Below, one piece after another: positions 50,737 to 59,392 of a stretch of 64,000 nucleotides of DNA (position 1 is the first letter of the stretch; the number at the start of each line of letters is the position of its first letter). The notes beneath the pieces are model-generated. The model did not search any database. It was not told the DNA's origin and worked only from the letters and a program-made list of their open reading frames with translations. The stretch is taken from assembly GCA_964385405.1 (NCBI GenBank), contig CAYLOT010000013.1, forward strand, positions 1 through 64,000, given 5' to 3'. The position numbers and the translations under genes were made by a program. The stretch is from CAIZGX01 sp964385405. GTDB lineage: Bacteria > Bacteroidota > Bacteroidia > Flavobacteriales_D > Sanyastnellaceae.

Positions 50737-51387
50737 ATGTGGGATTTCATTCAAAGTATAACTAGCCCAGAACAAATACTGCACATTGGCGGACTTGCCT
50801 TGGTGTTGATTATACTTTTTGCTGAAAATGGAATCATCATTGGCTTCTTTCTTCCCGGAGATTCCTTGTTGTTTTTTACCGGGCTTATAACCTCAACCCA
50901 ACCTCAACTTCTTAACACCCCTATTTATAACCTCCTGCTATACATGTCTATTGCATCGCTTGCAGGTTGTCTTTTCGGATATTATTTCGGGTGGAAGGTA
51001 GGGCCCGCTATTTTTAATAGAAAAGATTCGTTTTTTTTCAAAAAGAAATATGTCGATGCTACCCGCACCTTCTACGAGAGACACGGAGGAAAAACACTTA
51101 TTCTTGGAAAATTCCTGCCATACATACGAACATTCGCACCCATTTTAGCCGGTGTTATTCGCGTACCATTTAAGTCCTTTGTCGGTTACAACATTGTTGG
51201 CGCCATTTCATGGGTTGTATCGCTAACGCTTATGGGCTATTTCTTGGGAGAACGATTCCCTGGAATAAAAGATTACTTGGAGTATATCATACTCGGATTC
51301 ATAGTCGTTACCAATGCCTTCGTAATTCGGGCGTATCTAAAAGAACGCAGAAAATCTAAAGCAAAAGAAAGCGAGGTCATCGATTGA
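50737..51387 (+). CDS. DedA family membrane protein
   Basis: A 216-residue polytopic protein of the DedA/VTT group, now linked to lipid scrambling or undecaprenyl phosphate recycling. Signature parts are GFFLPGDSLLFFTGL, the RHGGKTLILGKFLPYIRTFAPI segment split with conserved Arg and Pro, and FVGYNIVGAISWV. About four to five helices are visible. A near-consensus TAATTTG precedes the ATG by 12 bp. Confidence 0.92.
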   Translation: MWDFIQSITSPEQILHIGGLALVLIILFAENGIIIGFFLPGDSLLFFTGLITSTQPQLLNTPIYNLLLYMSIASLAGCLFGYYFGWKVGPAIFNRKDSFFFKKKYVDATRTFYERHGGKTLILGKFLPYIRTFAPILAGVIRVPFKSFVGYNIVGAISWVVSLTLMGYFLGERFPGIKDYLEYIILGFIVVTNAFVIRAYLKERRKSKAKESEVID

Positions 51388-51393
51388 CGTGCT

Positions 51394-51401
51394 TATCTTT
51401 G
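51394..51401 (+). promoter_or_regulatory. -7 box TATCTTTG four bases before lpdA
   Basis: Exact TAnnTTTG match in the 18-bp gap before lpdA, ending 4 bp from its ATG. A start of transcription at the A of the ATG would be expected, i.e. a leaderless message. Confidence 0.55.
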
Positions 51402-51405
51402 CACC

Positions 51406-52812
51406 ATGGAAAATTTCGATGTAGTTGTTGTTGGCGCGGGTCCAGGCGGATACGTTGCTGCTATTCGTTGCGCTCAATTGGGTATGAAAACCGCATTGGT
51501 TGAGCGTTATTCAACACTTGGAGGAACATGCTTAAACGTTGGATGTATTCCTTCGAAAGCGTTACTTGATTCCAGCGAGCACTACCATCAAGCTGTGCAC
51601 ACATTCGATATGCACGGAATTGAACTTGGTTCTAAGCCAAAAGTGAACCTTGGACAAATGATCAAGCGCAAGCAAGACGTGGTAGACCAAACAACAAAAG
51701 GTATCGAGTTTTTAATGAAGAAAAACAAGATTTCTGTGCTTCACGGACACGGAACTTTCACTTCAGCTACAACGCTTTCTATTGCGAAAGCAGACGGAAC
51801 AAACGAAGAGGTAAGCGGAAAGAATTTCATTGTCGCTACTGGATCAAAACCAGCGAGCCTTCCCTTCATTCAAATAGATAAAAAACGCGTCATCACAAGC
51901 ACAGAAGCATTGAAGTTGGAAGAAGTTCCAAAGCACTTGATTGTCATTGGTGGTGGTGTAATTGGACTTGAGTTGGGTAGCGTTTATGCGCGTCTCGGTT
52001 CGAAGGTGAGTGTGGTGGAATTCATGGACGGAATTATTCCAACCATGGATAAAACAATGGGGAAGGAACTTCAAAAATCATTAACCGCTCTTGGCTTCGA
52101 ATTCTTCCTTTCACACAAAGTGAAAGAAGTTACAGCGAAAGGAAAAACAGTTACGGTGAAAGCAGACAACGCGAAAGGTGAAGAGGTAGCACTCGAAGGT
52201 GACTACGTTCTTGTTTCGGTTGGAAGAAAGCCATACACAGACAATTTAGGATTAGACAAAGCAGGCGTTCAAGTTGACGAGCGCGGAAGAATTGTAACGA
52301 ACAATCATTTGCAATCAAGCGTTCCAAACATCTACGCCATTGGTGATGTAGTGAAAGGCGCTATGCTTGCGCACAAGGCAGAAGAAGAAGGAACATTTGT
52401 GGCTGAAGTTATTGCCGGACAAAAACCGCACATCAACTACAACTTAATCCCAGGTGTGGTTTACACGTGGCCAGAGGTTGCAAGCGTTGGCTATACCGAA
52501 GAGCAATTGAAAGAGATGGGCAAGAACTACAAAGTAGGAAGCTTCCCATTCAAAGCAAGCGGAAGAGCGCGCGCGAGTATGGACACCGACGGATTGGTGA
52601 AAGTGTTAGCAGACAAAGACACCGATGAAATCTTAGGCGTTCACATGATTGGTCCGCGTTGCGCAGACATGATTGCTGAAGCGGTTGTGGCCATGGAATT
52701 CCGTGCTAGCGCGGAAGACATTGCGCGTATTTCTCACGCACACCCCACATTCACCGAGAGCTTCAAGGAAGCGGCGTTGGATGCGACGGCGAAGCGGGCT
52801 ATACACATTTAG
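51406..52812 (+). CDS. lpdA: Dihydrolipoyl dehydrogenase
   Basis: A 468-residue FAD disulfide oxidoreductase that reoxidises lipoyl domains of pyruvate and 2-oxoglutarate dehydrogenases and of the glycine cleavage system. FAD motif VVGAGPGGY (8-16), redox pair C42/C47 in GGTCLNVGCIPSK, NAD fold VIGGGVIGLELG, and the catalytic H446-E451 in HPTFTES. All key residues are present. A hairpin array begins directly at its stop codon. Confidence 0.98.
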   Translation: MENFDVVVVGAGPGGYVAAIRCAQLGMKTALVERYSTLGGTCLNVGCIPSKALLDSSEHYHQAVHTFDMHGIELGSKPKVNLGQMIKRKQDVVDQTTKGIEFLMKKNKISVLHGHGTFTSATTLSIAKADGTNEEVSGKNFIVATGSKPASLPFIQIDKKRVITSTEALKLEEVPKHLIVIGGGVIGLELGSVYARLGSKVSVVEFMDGIIPTMDKTMGKELQKSLTALGFEFFLSHKVKEVTAKGKTVTVKADNAKGEEVALEGDYVLVSVGRKPYTDNLGLDKAGVQVDERGRIVTNNHLQSSVPNIYAIGDVVKGAMLAHKAEEEGTFVAEVIAGQKPHINYNLIPGVVYTWPEVASVGYTEEQLKEMGKNYKVGSFPFKASGRARASMDTDGLVKVLADKDTDEILGVHMIGPRCADMIAEAVVAMEFRASAEDIARISHAHPTFTESFKEAALDATAKRAIHI

Positions 52813-52940
52813 TCCGAAGGACGAATGTTGCACAGCAACGAATGTGAATACACGAATGCCTTCGGCGATATATTTCTCTGACAACGTCAGATTAATCTCG
52901 AAGAGATTGATCGAAATTTATTTCGATTGATCCGCAGGAT
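52813..52940. repeat. Hairpin array, CGAATG/GATTGATC class
   Basis: Perfect hairpins of different sequence in a row: TCC-GAA-GGA (52813), TTGC-ACA-GCAA (52828), GTG-AATA-CAC (52844), TCTGAC-AAC-GTCAGA (52877), AATCTC-GAA-GAGATT (52894), ATCGAAAT-TT-ATTTCGAT (52910), ATCC-GCA-GGAT (52930). The linkers are CGAATG at 52822, 52839 and 52853, and GATTGATC at 52905 and 52925. The right end lies inside the next gene and encodes its last seven residues. Confidence 0.8.
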
Positions 52941-53799
52941 GTTTCTTCTTCCCGCCACCAAAGTAGGTTCCGATAGACCAAGAGCGTTCCATGAAGGTAA
53001 TGGCTTGTTGAGCACGAGCGTTTTTGTCGCCGTCTTCCAACATGATGTTGCCTAAGTAAGATCTTCCAAATTGAGCGCCCACTTGTGCGAAGAAGTGTTT
53101 GCCCATTTCCATGCGTAGTCCAGATGACGCACTCCAGCCCCATCCGGCAACGTGCAACCAATTGAGGTGACGTTCTCCGTAAAAGGTAAAATCAGTCCAA
53201 GGCAGGAAGATGCCTAAGTTTCCTGAACACCACATGTATAAGCCATACTTGTTGGTTTTGTCTTTCCAAACAGGCGCGCGGTATTCCGCAGCAGCGCGAA
53301 TAAAATTGAACCCGTTACTGTGGTGGAAATCCATGAAGCTCGTGGTGTACAAAATTTGTTGATTGTTGAAGTCCCCGGTGTATTGCTGGCCAGCGTATTT
53401 AACAGTGTCTATGTATCCGTTCAAAATACACGACTGCGTGGGAGTTAAACGGTACTTCATGTGATCCCATCCGACTGAAACTGAAAATTGATCTGTAAGG
53501 AATCGTCCAAAACGAACGTTAAATTGCGGCACACTGAAATACTTTGCGTTGAAGTATACATTCGGATCAAATTTCGCAGGCATATCGGTGGCGCTTACTT
53601 CCTTCAACTCGAAATCGTATCCTTCTCCCTTGAAGTGTATATAGCTTCTTAAGTATGAGGCTCTGTTGTAACCCCAATAGATATAATTCTGTCCCTTGCG
53701 ATCAGAAACCCCACCCCATGAAGACTGCGGCTCGTTTGAAGTCTGAGCGAAAGTTGTTATGCCCATAAAGGCAAACATGAAAACAAGAAGATTCTTCAT
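52918..53799 (-). CDS. Outer-membrane protein, unrecognised
   Basis: A 293-residue protein with signal peptide (about 1-19, TTFAQ). Its aromatic-rich beta strands (YIYWGYNRASYL, FSVSVGWDHMKYRL, GWGWSASSGLRMEMG) suggest a 10-14-stranded outer-membrane barrel. No family is certain. The ATG at 53799 starts the signal peptide. The C-terminus reads HPADQSK and is written by the hairpin array at 52813-52940, so the natural end may have been replaced. A TACATTTG box lies 20 bp upstream. Confidence 0.78.
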   Translation of the reverse strand: MKNLLVFMFAFMGITTFAQTSNEPQSSWGGVSDRKGQNYIYWGYNRASYLRSYIHFKGEGYDFELKEVSATDMPAKFDPNVYFNAKYFSVPQFNVRFGRFLTDQFSVSVGWDHMKYRLTPTQSCILNGYIDTVKYAGQQYTGDFNNQQILYTTSFMDFHHSNGFNFIRAAAEYRAPVWKDKTNKYGLYMWCSGNLGIFLPWTDFTFYGERHLNWLHVAGWGWSASSGLRMEMGKHFFAQVGAQFGRSYLGNIMLEDGDKNARAQQAITFMERSWSIGTYFGGGKKKHPADQSK

Positions 53800-53818
53800 A
53801 GACCGCGATAATTTGCAG

Positions 53819-53826
53819 CAAATGTA
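53819..53826 (-). promoter_or_regulatory. -7 box TACATTTG of the outer-membrane gene
   Basis: Exact TAnnTTTG match on the minus strand 20 bp upstream of the ATG at 53799, in the short gap before the divergent yraN gene. Confidence 0.5.
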
Positions 53827-53837
53827 ATTGCTGAACG

Positions 53838-54203
53838 ATGAATCACACCGCACTTGGAAAAAAAGGCGAGGCGCAAGCGCTCGAGTTCTTAAAGAAAAAA
53901 GGATACAAGGAAGTTGCTATGAACTGGCGAATAGATCCTTATGAAATTGATTTGATTATGATTGATAAAAATGATCTCGTCTTTGTTGAAGTAAAAACAC
54001 GCAGCACCGATGCCTTTGGTAATCCGCTCGACGCGGTTAATCCGCGCAAACGGCAGAAGCTCATTCGCGCTGCACATTTGTTCATTGTGCTTCACAACCA
54101 TTCCCTAGAACCCCGATTCGACGTGGTCTCCATCGTAGAAACAGAAAACGCCCCTTCGAAAATTTTCCATTTCGAAGAAGCGTTTTATCCTTTAGTCAAA
54201 TAA
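53838..54203 (+). CDS. YraN/UPF0102 family endonuclease-like protein
   Basis: A 121-residue protein with a restriction-endonuclease-like fold. The core E-x-D-L and V-E-V-K-T motifs are visible in YEIDLIMIDKNDLVFVEVKTR (split), with GKKGEAQALEFLKKKGY in front. The role is unclear; Holliday-junction or DNA repair nuclease activity has been proposed for the family. It ends at a hairpin array. Confidence 0.92.
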   Translation: MNHTALGKKGEAQALEFLKKKGYKEVAMNWRIDPYEIDLIMIDKNDLVFVEVKTRSTDAFGNPLDAVNPRKRQKLIRAAHLFIVLHNHSLEPRFDVVSIVETENAPSKIFHFEEAFYPLVK

Positions 54204-54209
54204 GTTAAC

Positions 54210-54368
54210 TCCTTCGGATCAATCCGACGAAGTCTGAGAAATAAATCGTCAAAGACATTCGTGCTTGCACATTCGCCGAAGGCATTCGTGCTTGCACATT
54301 AAATCCTTTGGATCAATCGAAACAAGTTTCGATCAATCTCTTCGAGATCAATCCGACTTTGTCGGATT
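54210..54368. repeat. Hairpin array, CATTCG/GATCAATC class (inverted copy)
   Basis: Hairpins in order: TCC-TTC-GGA (54210), GTC-AAA-GAC (54248), GTGC-TT-GCAC (54261 and 54288), GCC-GAA-GGC (54275), ATCC-TTT-GGAT (54303), ATCGAAAC-AA-GTTTCGAT (54316), ATCTC-TTC-GAGAT (54336), AATCCGAC-TTT-GTCGGATT (54350). Linkers CATTCG (54256, 54270, 54283) and GATCAATC (54217, 54311, 54331, 54346) are reverse complements of those at 52813. The last arm overlaps the stop codon of the next gene. Confidence 0.8.
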
Positions 54369-56103
54369 AAAGTTTCACTACTTGTTTTCTTAAGGAACCT
54401 TCTTCCATTTGCAATTCAAGAATGTAATTTCCTGAAGACAAATTAGAAAGATCAAGCACCGCGTTGCCGTTCGCTACGCGTTCTGCAAGGACAAGTCTTC
54501 CAGAAAGATCGCGAATAGCAAGGTTTGCACTTTCGGTGGTATTGTTCCATTGAACGTTCAAGACATCGGCAACCGGATTCGGATAGATATTCAGTTGGTC
54601 TTCCATTGCAATTTCTTCCACTCCAACGTTTACTGTAATCATGTCAGACGTAACAATACAACCGTAACTGTTGGTTACCTGCACCGCATAAACACCGTTG
54701 GGAGGGCTAATTAAATAGTAGGTGATTGCCCCTTGCAAAAGCATTCCGTTATAGAACCATTGATATGTGTCATAAACGTCTTCAACCGACAATTGGTCTG
54801 CGGCAGCATTCCAAAAAACCTCTATTGGCGCGCAATACAGATATGGCTCACTTGTAGAAGAACACCCGAATTCATTCTGAAGATAAACTGAATAATAGCC
54901 AGACTCGGTCATGGTTAAACTAGAACCCGACGCTCCTGAAATTAAAATACCATCGTGATACCAGTAGTAAGTTGGCATAGTATCGTTGGAACATGAGATT
55001 ACGTTTCCACTTACACTCACAGCAGCGTCTGGCTGAGGAAAGACATTAACCGTTGTTGAAGCTGAAATATTCGTCACTTCACTCAGTGAAATGTTTATTG
55101 TTCCTGAAGTTCCATTTCCAGAGTTGAACGATTGCGAGCCCACTCCTATGTTGAACGAAGAAGTTCCAAGATTATCATCTTGTGAAATATCGTCTGAATC
55201 CCAGAAGGTAATGGTATAAGGTGGGTTTGAAAGCGTGAAGTTCACGTTCGAGTAAGATGCGCTTGTTTGGTTGTTCACAGTACCACTTGTATACACCGCA
55301 CTTCCTGCAGCATTGTTAATGGTGAAGTAGGGATCAGCTGTGCTAAACAAATCATCAGCATCGCCGTTCCAGTTTCCATTCACTCCAGCAAGGTTTACAG
55401 AAGTGATTACATAATTGGAAATCACGGTTTGAAGAGATGCAGTATAGGTGCCTGCCGTACCATAATTCACTGGCGCCGGATCTGCCTCTGTTCCCGTTTG
55501 TCCATTTCCAAAATCCCAAGTGTAGGTAGTCAATTGTCCAGCGTCTCCACCAATGGTTGCCACATAATCCACGTCAATAGATCCGCAACCAGCAGACTGA
55601 TCAAAAGAAAAAGTTGATGTTCCGCCTGGACCCTGTTCAACAATAAGTGTAATGATAAAACTATCGTTTTGTGTGACTTCGAATCCGAAAGCTTCAGCTA
55701 GCGCAGTAATGCTAATCACGATATCATAAGTTCCCGGCAATACAGGCACTCCGCAAATGGTAGCACACCCAGAGTTCTCCCCTTGCGGTGGATAGAATAT
55801 TCCATCGGCATCGTTCAAAGTGAATTCCAATCCGAATGGAAGTCCAGATACATCTGTAATGGTTAATTGTAGAAGGGTTGCGTTAACTCCGGAAGAAGGA
55901 TCAACCACATCAGTTGGAATGAAAAACGTCATTACCTGCTCGTAATACACCCCCGTTGTTGCATTAGGCGGAGTAGCAGGACAGATCATAGGTGTTCCCG
56001 TTGTATTGGTGCAGGTAGGATCTGGAGAACAAGTAGGACATTGCGCGTTCACTGAAAATAATCCAGCAAAAAACACTGCGAAAAAGATTGATATGTTTTT
56101 CAT
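54367..56103 (-). CDS. T9SS cargo with PKD domain
   Basis: A 578-residue secreted protein: signal peptide (about 1-20, SVNAQ), an N-terminal beta domain (about 45-160), a PKD domain (about 190-235, with YTWDFGNGQTGTEADP), two Ig-like segments with YYWYHDGILISG and YQWFYNGMLLQG, and a type A sorting tail over the last 75 residues (LNIYPNPVADVLNV to RKQVVKL). Probably displayed on or released from the surface; its function is unknown. The stop codon lies within the hairpin array. Confidence 0.9.
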   Translation of the reverse strand: MKNISIFFAVFFAGLFSVNAQCPTCSPDPTCTNTTGTPMICPATPPNATTGVYYEQVMTFFIPTDVVDPSSGVNATLLQLTITDVSGLPFGLEFTLNDADGIFYPPQGENSGCATICGVPVLPGTYDIVISITALAEAFGFEVTQNDSFIITLIVEQGPGGTSTFSFDQSAGCGSIDVDYVATIGGDAGQLTTYTWDFGNGQTGTEADPAPVNYGTAGTYTASLQTVISNYVITSVNLAGVNGNWNGDADDLFSTADPYFTINNAAGSAVYTSGTVNNQTSASYSNVNFTLSNPPYTITFWDSDDISQDDNLGTSSFNIGVGSQSFNSGNGTSGTINISLSEVTNISASTTVNVFPQPDAAVSVSGNVISCSNDTMPTYYWYHDGILISGASGSSLTMTESGYYSVYLQNEFGCSSTSEPYLYCAPIEVFWNAAADQLSVEDVYDTYQWFYNGMLLQGAITYYLISPPNGVYAVQVTNSYGCIVTSDMITVNVGVEEIAMEDQLNIYPNPVADVLNVQWNNTTESANLAIRDLSGRLVLAERVANGNAVLDLSNLSSGNYILELQMEEGSLRKQVVKL

Positions 56104-56193
56104 ACGTTAAGGTTCAAACTAAGGTTCATTCAAGATTAAGAAATTTTTTCTACATGAGCAATGCTTTCAGCGAAAAAAGCAAGAAAGAGAATC

Positions 56194-56201
56194 TATCTTC
56201 G
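56194..56201 (+). promoter_or_regulatory. Variant -7 box TATCTTCG before the DUF502 gene
   Basis: TAnnTTCG, one base off consensus, 8 bp before the ATG. The same TATCTTCG variant precedes gdhA and, loosely, the SDR gene at 37017, so it may be a common allowed variant here. Confidence 0.35.
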
Positions 56202-56209
56202 CAGTCAAT

Positions 56210-56806
56210 ATGAAACACTCCATTACTCGAAAATTATTTGCCTACCTCATCAACGGATTGGTGCTGGCACTTCCCATTTACATTACGGGTTATGTTTTGT
56301 ACACGGTATTCACCTCCTTAGACAGAATACTGCCCATAGAACACAAATATCCTGGATTGGGAATTCTCATTCTCTTAGTTGCTTTGATTATTCTTGGGTT
56401 TCTAGGAGCGAAGATTATCAACGATCAAATTAGAAATCGCTTTTTAAAATTTCTCGACCGCATTCCTTTCATCAAAACCATTTACAAAAGCATTACCGAT
56501 ATGCTTGGTGCTTTTGTCGGAAATAAAAAACGATTCAATAAACCTGTATTGGTGCGTCTGAGCAAAGACAATGATGTTGAAGTTATTGGATTTATTACCG
56601 ACGAAGATTTACAAGAAATTGGAGAAGCACATGAAGGAAAAATAGGAGTGTACGTGCCTATGAGTTACAGCTTTTCAGGACACTTGGTTATTGTACCGCG
56701 CAGCAATGTGAAGGCAATCACAGGCAATTCACTCGAGCTAATGAAATACGTAGTAAGCGGTGGTGTTGTAGAATTCGAGCCTGAAAAAAATGAAGGAACG
56801 AAATAA
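56210..56806 (+). CDS. DUF502 family membrane protein
   Basis: A 198-residue protein with two membrane helices (about 9-30 and 48-68) and a cytoplasmic or periplasmic domain. The block DRIPFIKTIYKSITDMLGAF and a later YVPMSYSFSGHLVIVPRSNV match DUF502. The function is unknown. It overlaps the EamA gene by 17 bp. Confidence 0.9.
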   Translation: MKHSITRKLFAYLINGLVLALPIYITGYVLYTVFTSLDRILPIEHKYPGLGILILLVALIILGFLGAKIINDQIRNRFLKFLDRIPFIKTIYKSITDMLGAFVGNKKRFNKPVLVRLSKDNDVEVIGFITDEDLQEIGEAHEGKIGVYVPMSYSFSGHLVIVPRSNVKAITGNSLELMKYVVSGGVVEFEPEKNEGTK

Positions 56807-57677
56807 GGCACTCGTCTTACTTCACTTCATTGTTTTTCTCTGGGGATTTACAGGAATCCTTGGAAAAGAACTGAATTTTTCTGTTACAGTTTTGGTCTTC
56901 TTACGCATGGTGGTTGCACTTGCCTCTATTGCGACTTATAAATACTTCTGGAAGAAATCGTTCGTAGTTTCTCGCTTCGATCTTATTAAGCTCTTGTTTG
57001 TTGGCATGCTCACGGCCGCGCATTGGTTGTGCTTTTTCTACAGCATTCACATCAGCAATGTTAGTACAGCACTGGCCGTCATTAGCACAACCGCCTTCTT
57101 CGTTGCGCTTATTTCGCCGTTGTTTACACGAAAGAAATTTGTGTGGAAGGAACTCGCACTTGGAACGCTCGTAACTGCAGGTGTCGCCGTTATTTTCAAT
57201 GTTGAAATGGAGTACGCTTGGGGAATCGTATTCGCCCTTTTGGCTGCGTTGTTTGCAGCCATCTTTTCTTCTTTCAACGGTAGATTTATTCGCACGATGC
57301 ACGCAAGTAACATTGCATTTTATGAAATGCTCGGAGGAAGTGCTTTTCTAATTGCGGTGATTACAATACAAGGCGAATGGAACATTGTAGCAGAACTCAC
57401 TACTTATGATTGGCTCTTGGTCATTCTTCTTGGGACAGTAACCACAGCATTCGCTTTCATAGCCAGTGTGAATGTGATGAAGCACCTCTCGCCATTCTCT
57501 TGCGCCATTGCCATTAACCTCGAGCCTGTTTATACGATTCTGTTGGCTCTGCTTTTTTATGGAAAGTCTGAATACATGCGCCCGCTGTTTTACGTAGGAG
57601 CAATTCTTATTCTATCGAGTGTGTGGTTAGAAAGTTTGTTGAGGAAAGGAAAGACTAAAGCGCCAGACGCACGTTAA
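56790..57677 (+). CDS. EamA/DMT family transporter
   Basis: A 295-residue inner-membrane protein with about ten helices in two EamA repeats (first about 7-138, second about 148-285). FLWGFTGILGKEL at the N-terminus and the VYTILLALLFYGK segment near the end are typical of drug/metabolite exporters. The substrate is unknown. It overlaps M48 convergently by 23 bp. Confidence 0.9.
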   Translation: MKERNKALVLLHFIVFLWGFTGILGKELNFSVTVLVFLRMVVALASIATYKYFWKKSFVVSRFDLIKLLFVGMLTAAHWLCFFYSIHISNVSTALAVISTTAFFVALISPLFTRKKFVWKELALGTLVTAGVAVIFNVEMEYAWGIVFALLAALFAAIFSSFNGRFIRTMHASNIAFYEMLGGSAFLIAVITIQGEWNIVAELTTYDWLLVILLGTVTTAFAFIASVNVMKHLSPFSCAIAINLEPVYTILLALLFYGKSEYMRPLFYVGAILILSSVWLESLLRKGKTKAPDAR

Positions 57678-58455
57678 TCTGAAAGTTTTCCCATTCTTCG
57701 TTGGTCATTATAGGGACAAACGTGTTGGGTAATCCCGCACATTTCATTTCAATGTTTTGTGCACGGGATTCCAATTCTGGGTGTGTGCTCATAAATTCAG
57801 GCATGTATCCAGACATTTCGCTGTCTGCTTTCATTTTACGGAACAATGTTGCCATTCCATTTGGACGAATATTCGAATTGGTTAGAAAAACAAATCCTAC
57901 TTCATCCGCTTCATTTTCTTGATCTCTGCTAAACGCCAATCCCGCTAATTCTCCAACAGCCGATGCCACTGTAGCGCTACCGCCTTGGGCCACCGCACCT
58001 TCCAACAAAGTAATTATTCCTTCGGTTCGCATGCGTTCAATCACATGACGCTTTTCCAAATGGGCAATTTCATGGGCCAATACTCCTGCTAATTCTTCTG
58101 GATTATCGCACGCATAAATCAACCCTGTGTGCACCACTATGTGATTCCCCGGCAGAGCGAAGGCATTTACTTCATTGTTGTTTACGACATGAATGTGAAA
58201 TTTGTTTGCGGGAAAAAGATTTCCATTCGCCAATCTTTCAACCATAACATTCATTACCTCGCTAACAGAGTCTGATTTAATTTCCTTTGACTCCATAAGA
58301 ACCGCTTCCATGGCTAATTCTCCGAATTTCTCTTCGTTGAAATCACCAAAAGACATGTGATTCAAAGACGCTGTAATGGGAATGCGTGAAAACGCAAACC
58401 ACAATCCGGTTAAAACAGCCAATGTTATTGCAAATCGAATAAGGAATGTCTTCAT
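57655..58455 (-). CDS. M48 family metalloprotease
   Basis: A 266-residue zinc protease with an N-terminal signal anchor (about 7-24). The zinc site HEIAH is at 128-132, and the third ligand is likely in RDQENEADEVG. Periplasmic members (BepA/YcaL/LoiP-like) degrade misfolded outer-membrane proteins, consistent with the envelope theme. It starts 1 bp after the DUF4870 gene. Confidence 0.9.
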   Translation of the reverse strand: MKTFLIRFAITLAVLTGLWFAFSRIPITASLNHMSFGDFNEEKFGELAMEAVLMESKEIKSDSVSEVMNVMVERLANGNLFPANKFHIHVVNNNEVNAFALPGNHIVVHTGLIYACDNPEELAGVLAHEIAHLEKRHVIERMRTEGIITLLEGAVAQGGSATVASAVGELAGLAFSRDQENEADEVGFVFLTNSNIRPNGMATLFRKMKADSEMSGYMPEFMSTHPELESRAQNIEMKCAGLPNTFVPIMTNEEWENFQINVRLAL

Positions 58456-58456
58456 C

Positions 58457-58894
58457 TTACTTGTCTTTTCTTACTAAAACATTTGTTAGTGGAGCGAACA
58501 ACCACCAGTTGCTTTCCTTACCCTTTCGAACTTTCACAGCAGAAATCAAGGTTCCTACAATCTCTGAAATGTTCACAAGAATAACCACACAGATGTATCC
58601 GAAATACTCATCGGAAAATTTCAAATCACCAAACATGATTCGAATGGTCCATTGAAAACTAATGGTGTTCAGAATGAAAACAAAAAATTGCGATAGCAAA
58701 GCTTGCGTGCAATGCCAGCGAACGAAATAAGACGACTTTCGGTTAGACATGAAAAAGATAAATGTTGCCAAGAGATTTACAATAGGCAAGGGTAGTCCCG
58801 CCATTAAAGCCACCAACGACATAACATACGCGTTAGCCGCTTTTTCGCGATCGTCTTGTTCGCGAACTCTGTCTTGCATTTCTTGTAATTCCAT
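58457..58894 (-). CDS. DUF4870-like membrane protein
   Basis: A 145-residue protein with three predicted helices. The NRKSSYFVRWHCTQALLSQF segment (split) resembles the DUF4870 signature in which the residues preceding helix 2 contain FVRxHxxQAL. The function is unknown. Transcribed with M48 but separated from TM2 upstream by a strong terminator. Confidence 0.75.
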   Translation of the reverse strand: MELQEMQDRVREQDDREKAANAYVMSLVALMAGLPLPIVNLLATFIFFMSNRKSSYFVRWHCTQALLSQFFVFILNTISFQWTIRIMFGDLKFSDEYFGYICVVILVNISEIVGTLISAVKVRKGKESNWWLFAPLTNVLVRKDK

Positions 58895-58900
58895 AGCTTA

Positions 58901-58930
58901 AAAAAATAAACCGAACTTTCGTTCGGTTTA
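58901..58930 (-). terminator. Terminator after the TM2 gene
   Basis: A 10-bp perfect stem TAAACCGAAC (58907-58916) and GTTCGGTTTA (58921-58930) with loop TTTC. The A6 at 58901-58906 gives a T6 tract on the minus strand. Confidence 0.88.
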
Positions 58931-58939
58931 TTGTATCGT

Positions 58940-59278
58940 TTAGATTAAGAATTTCTGAACATTCTCCATGTTCTTCTTCTTTGTATTTCCTTGGATAGTG
59001 AACCAATCTACAATGGTCCATATTCCACAACCACCTAATGTTAGAAGCTTTGCAACTCCTAATCCTGTATCTCCAATGTAGAAACGGTCAATACCATAAG
59101 AACCCCCGAAAATTGAAATAATCAAAGCCGTAGAAGGGTCTTTCAAATTAGCAGATTGAATCATAATAAACTTGCTATCATCTAAAGCAAGAAGACGATC
59201 TCTTAAATAAGGAATTTGATGACTTTCAAAAAATTTTGCATTGGTAGCAATGTACATGTCTACACGTGACTGATCCAT
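58940..59278 (-). CDS. TM2-domain protein
   Basis: A 112-residue protein with a soluble N-terminal helix region and a C-terminal TM2 domain: two helices (about 47-65 and 72-90) with the FGGSYGIDRFYIGDTGLGVAK turn (split) that marks the family. Function unknown; common in Bacteroidota as a small membrane protein. It ends 10 bp before the terminator. Confidence 0.9.
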   Translation of the reverse strand: MDQSRVDMYIATNAKFFESHQIPYLRDRLLALDDSKFIMIQSANLKDPSTALIISIFGGSYGIDRFYIGDTGLGVAKLLTLGGCGIWTIVDWFTIQGNTKKKNMENVQKFLI

Positions 59279-59392
59279 AAAAAAAATTTGGTTAGGTGCC
59301 TACTCTATTTTCAGGTTTTCGGCTTCCCCTGCGAAACCGAAAATAATAAATTGTTGAATTCAAAAAGAAATACCTTGTATAATTTTTTCCTT

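Noticed and set aside
52813..54368. Hairpin arrays as CRISPR arrays
   Set aside because: There are no repeats of 23-47 bp, no spacers of constant length and no cas genes nearby; the only constant parts are 5-8-bp linkers.
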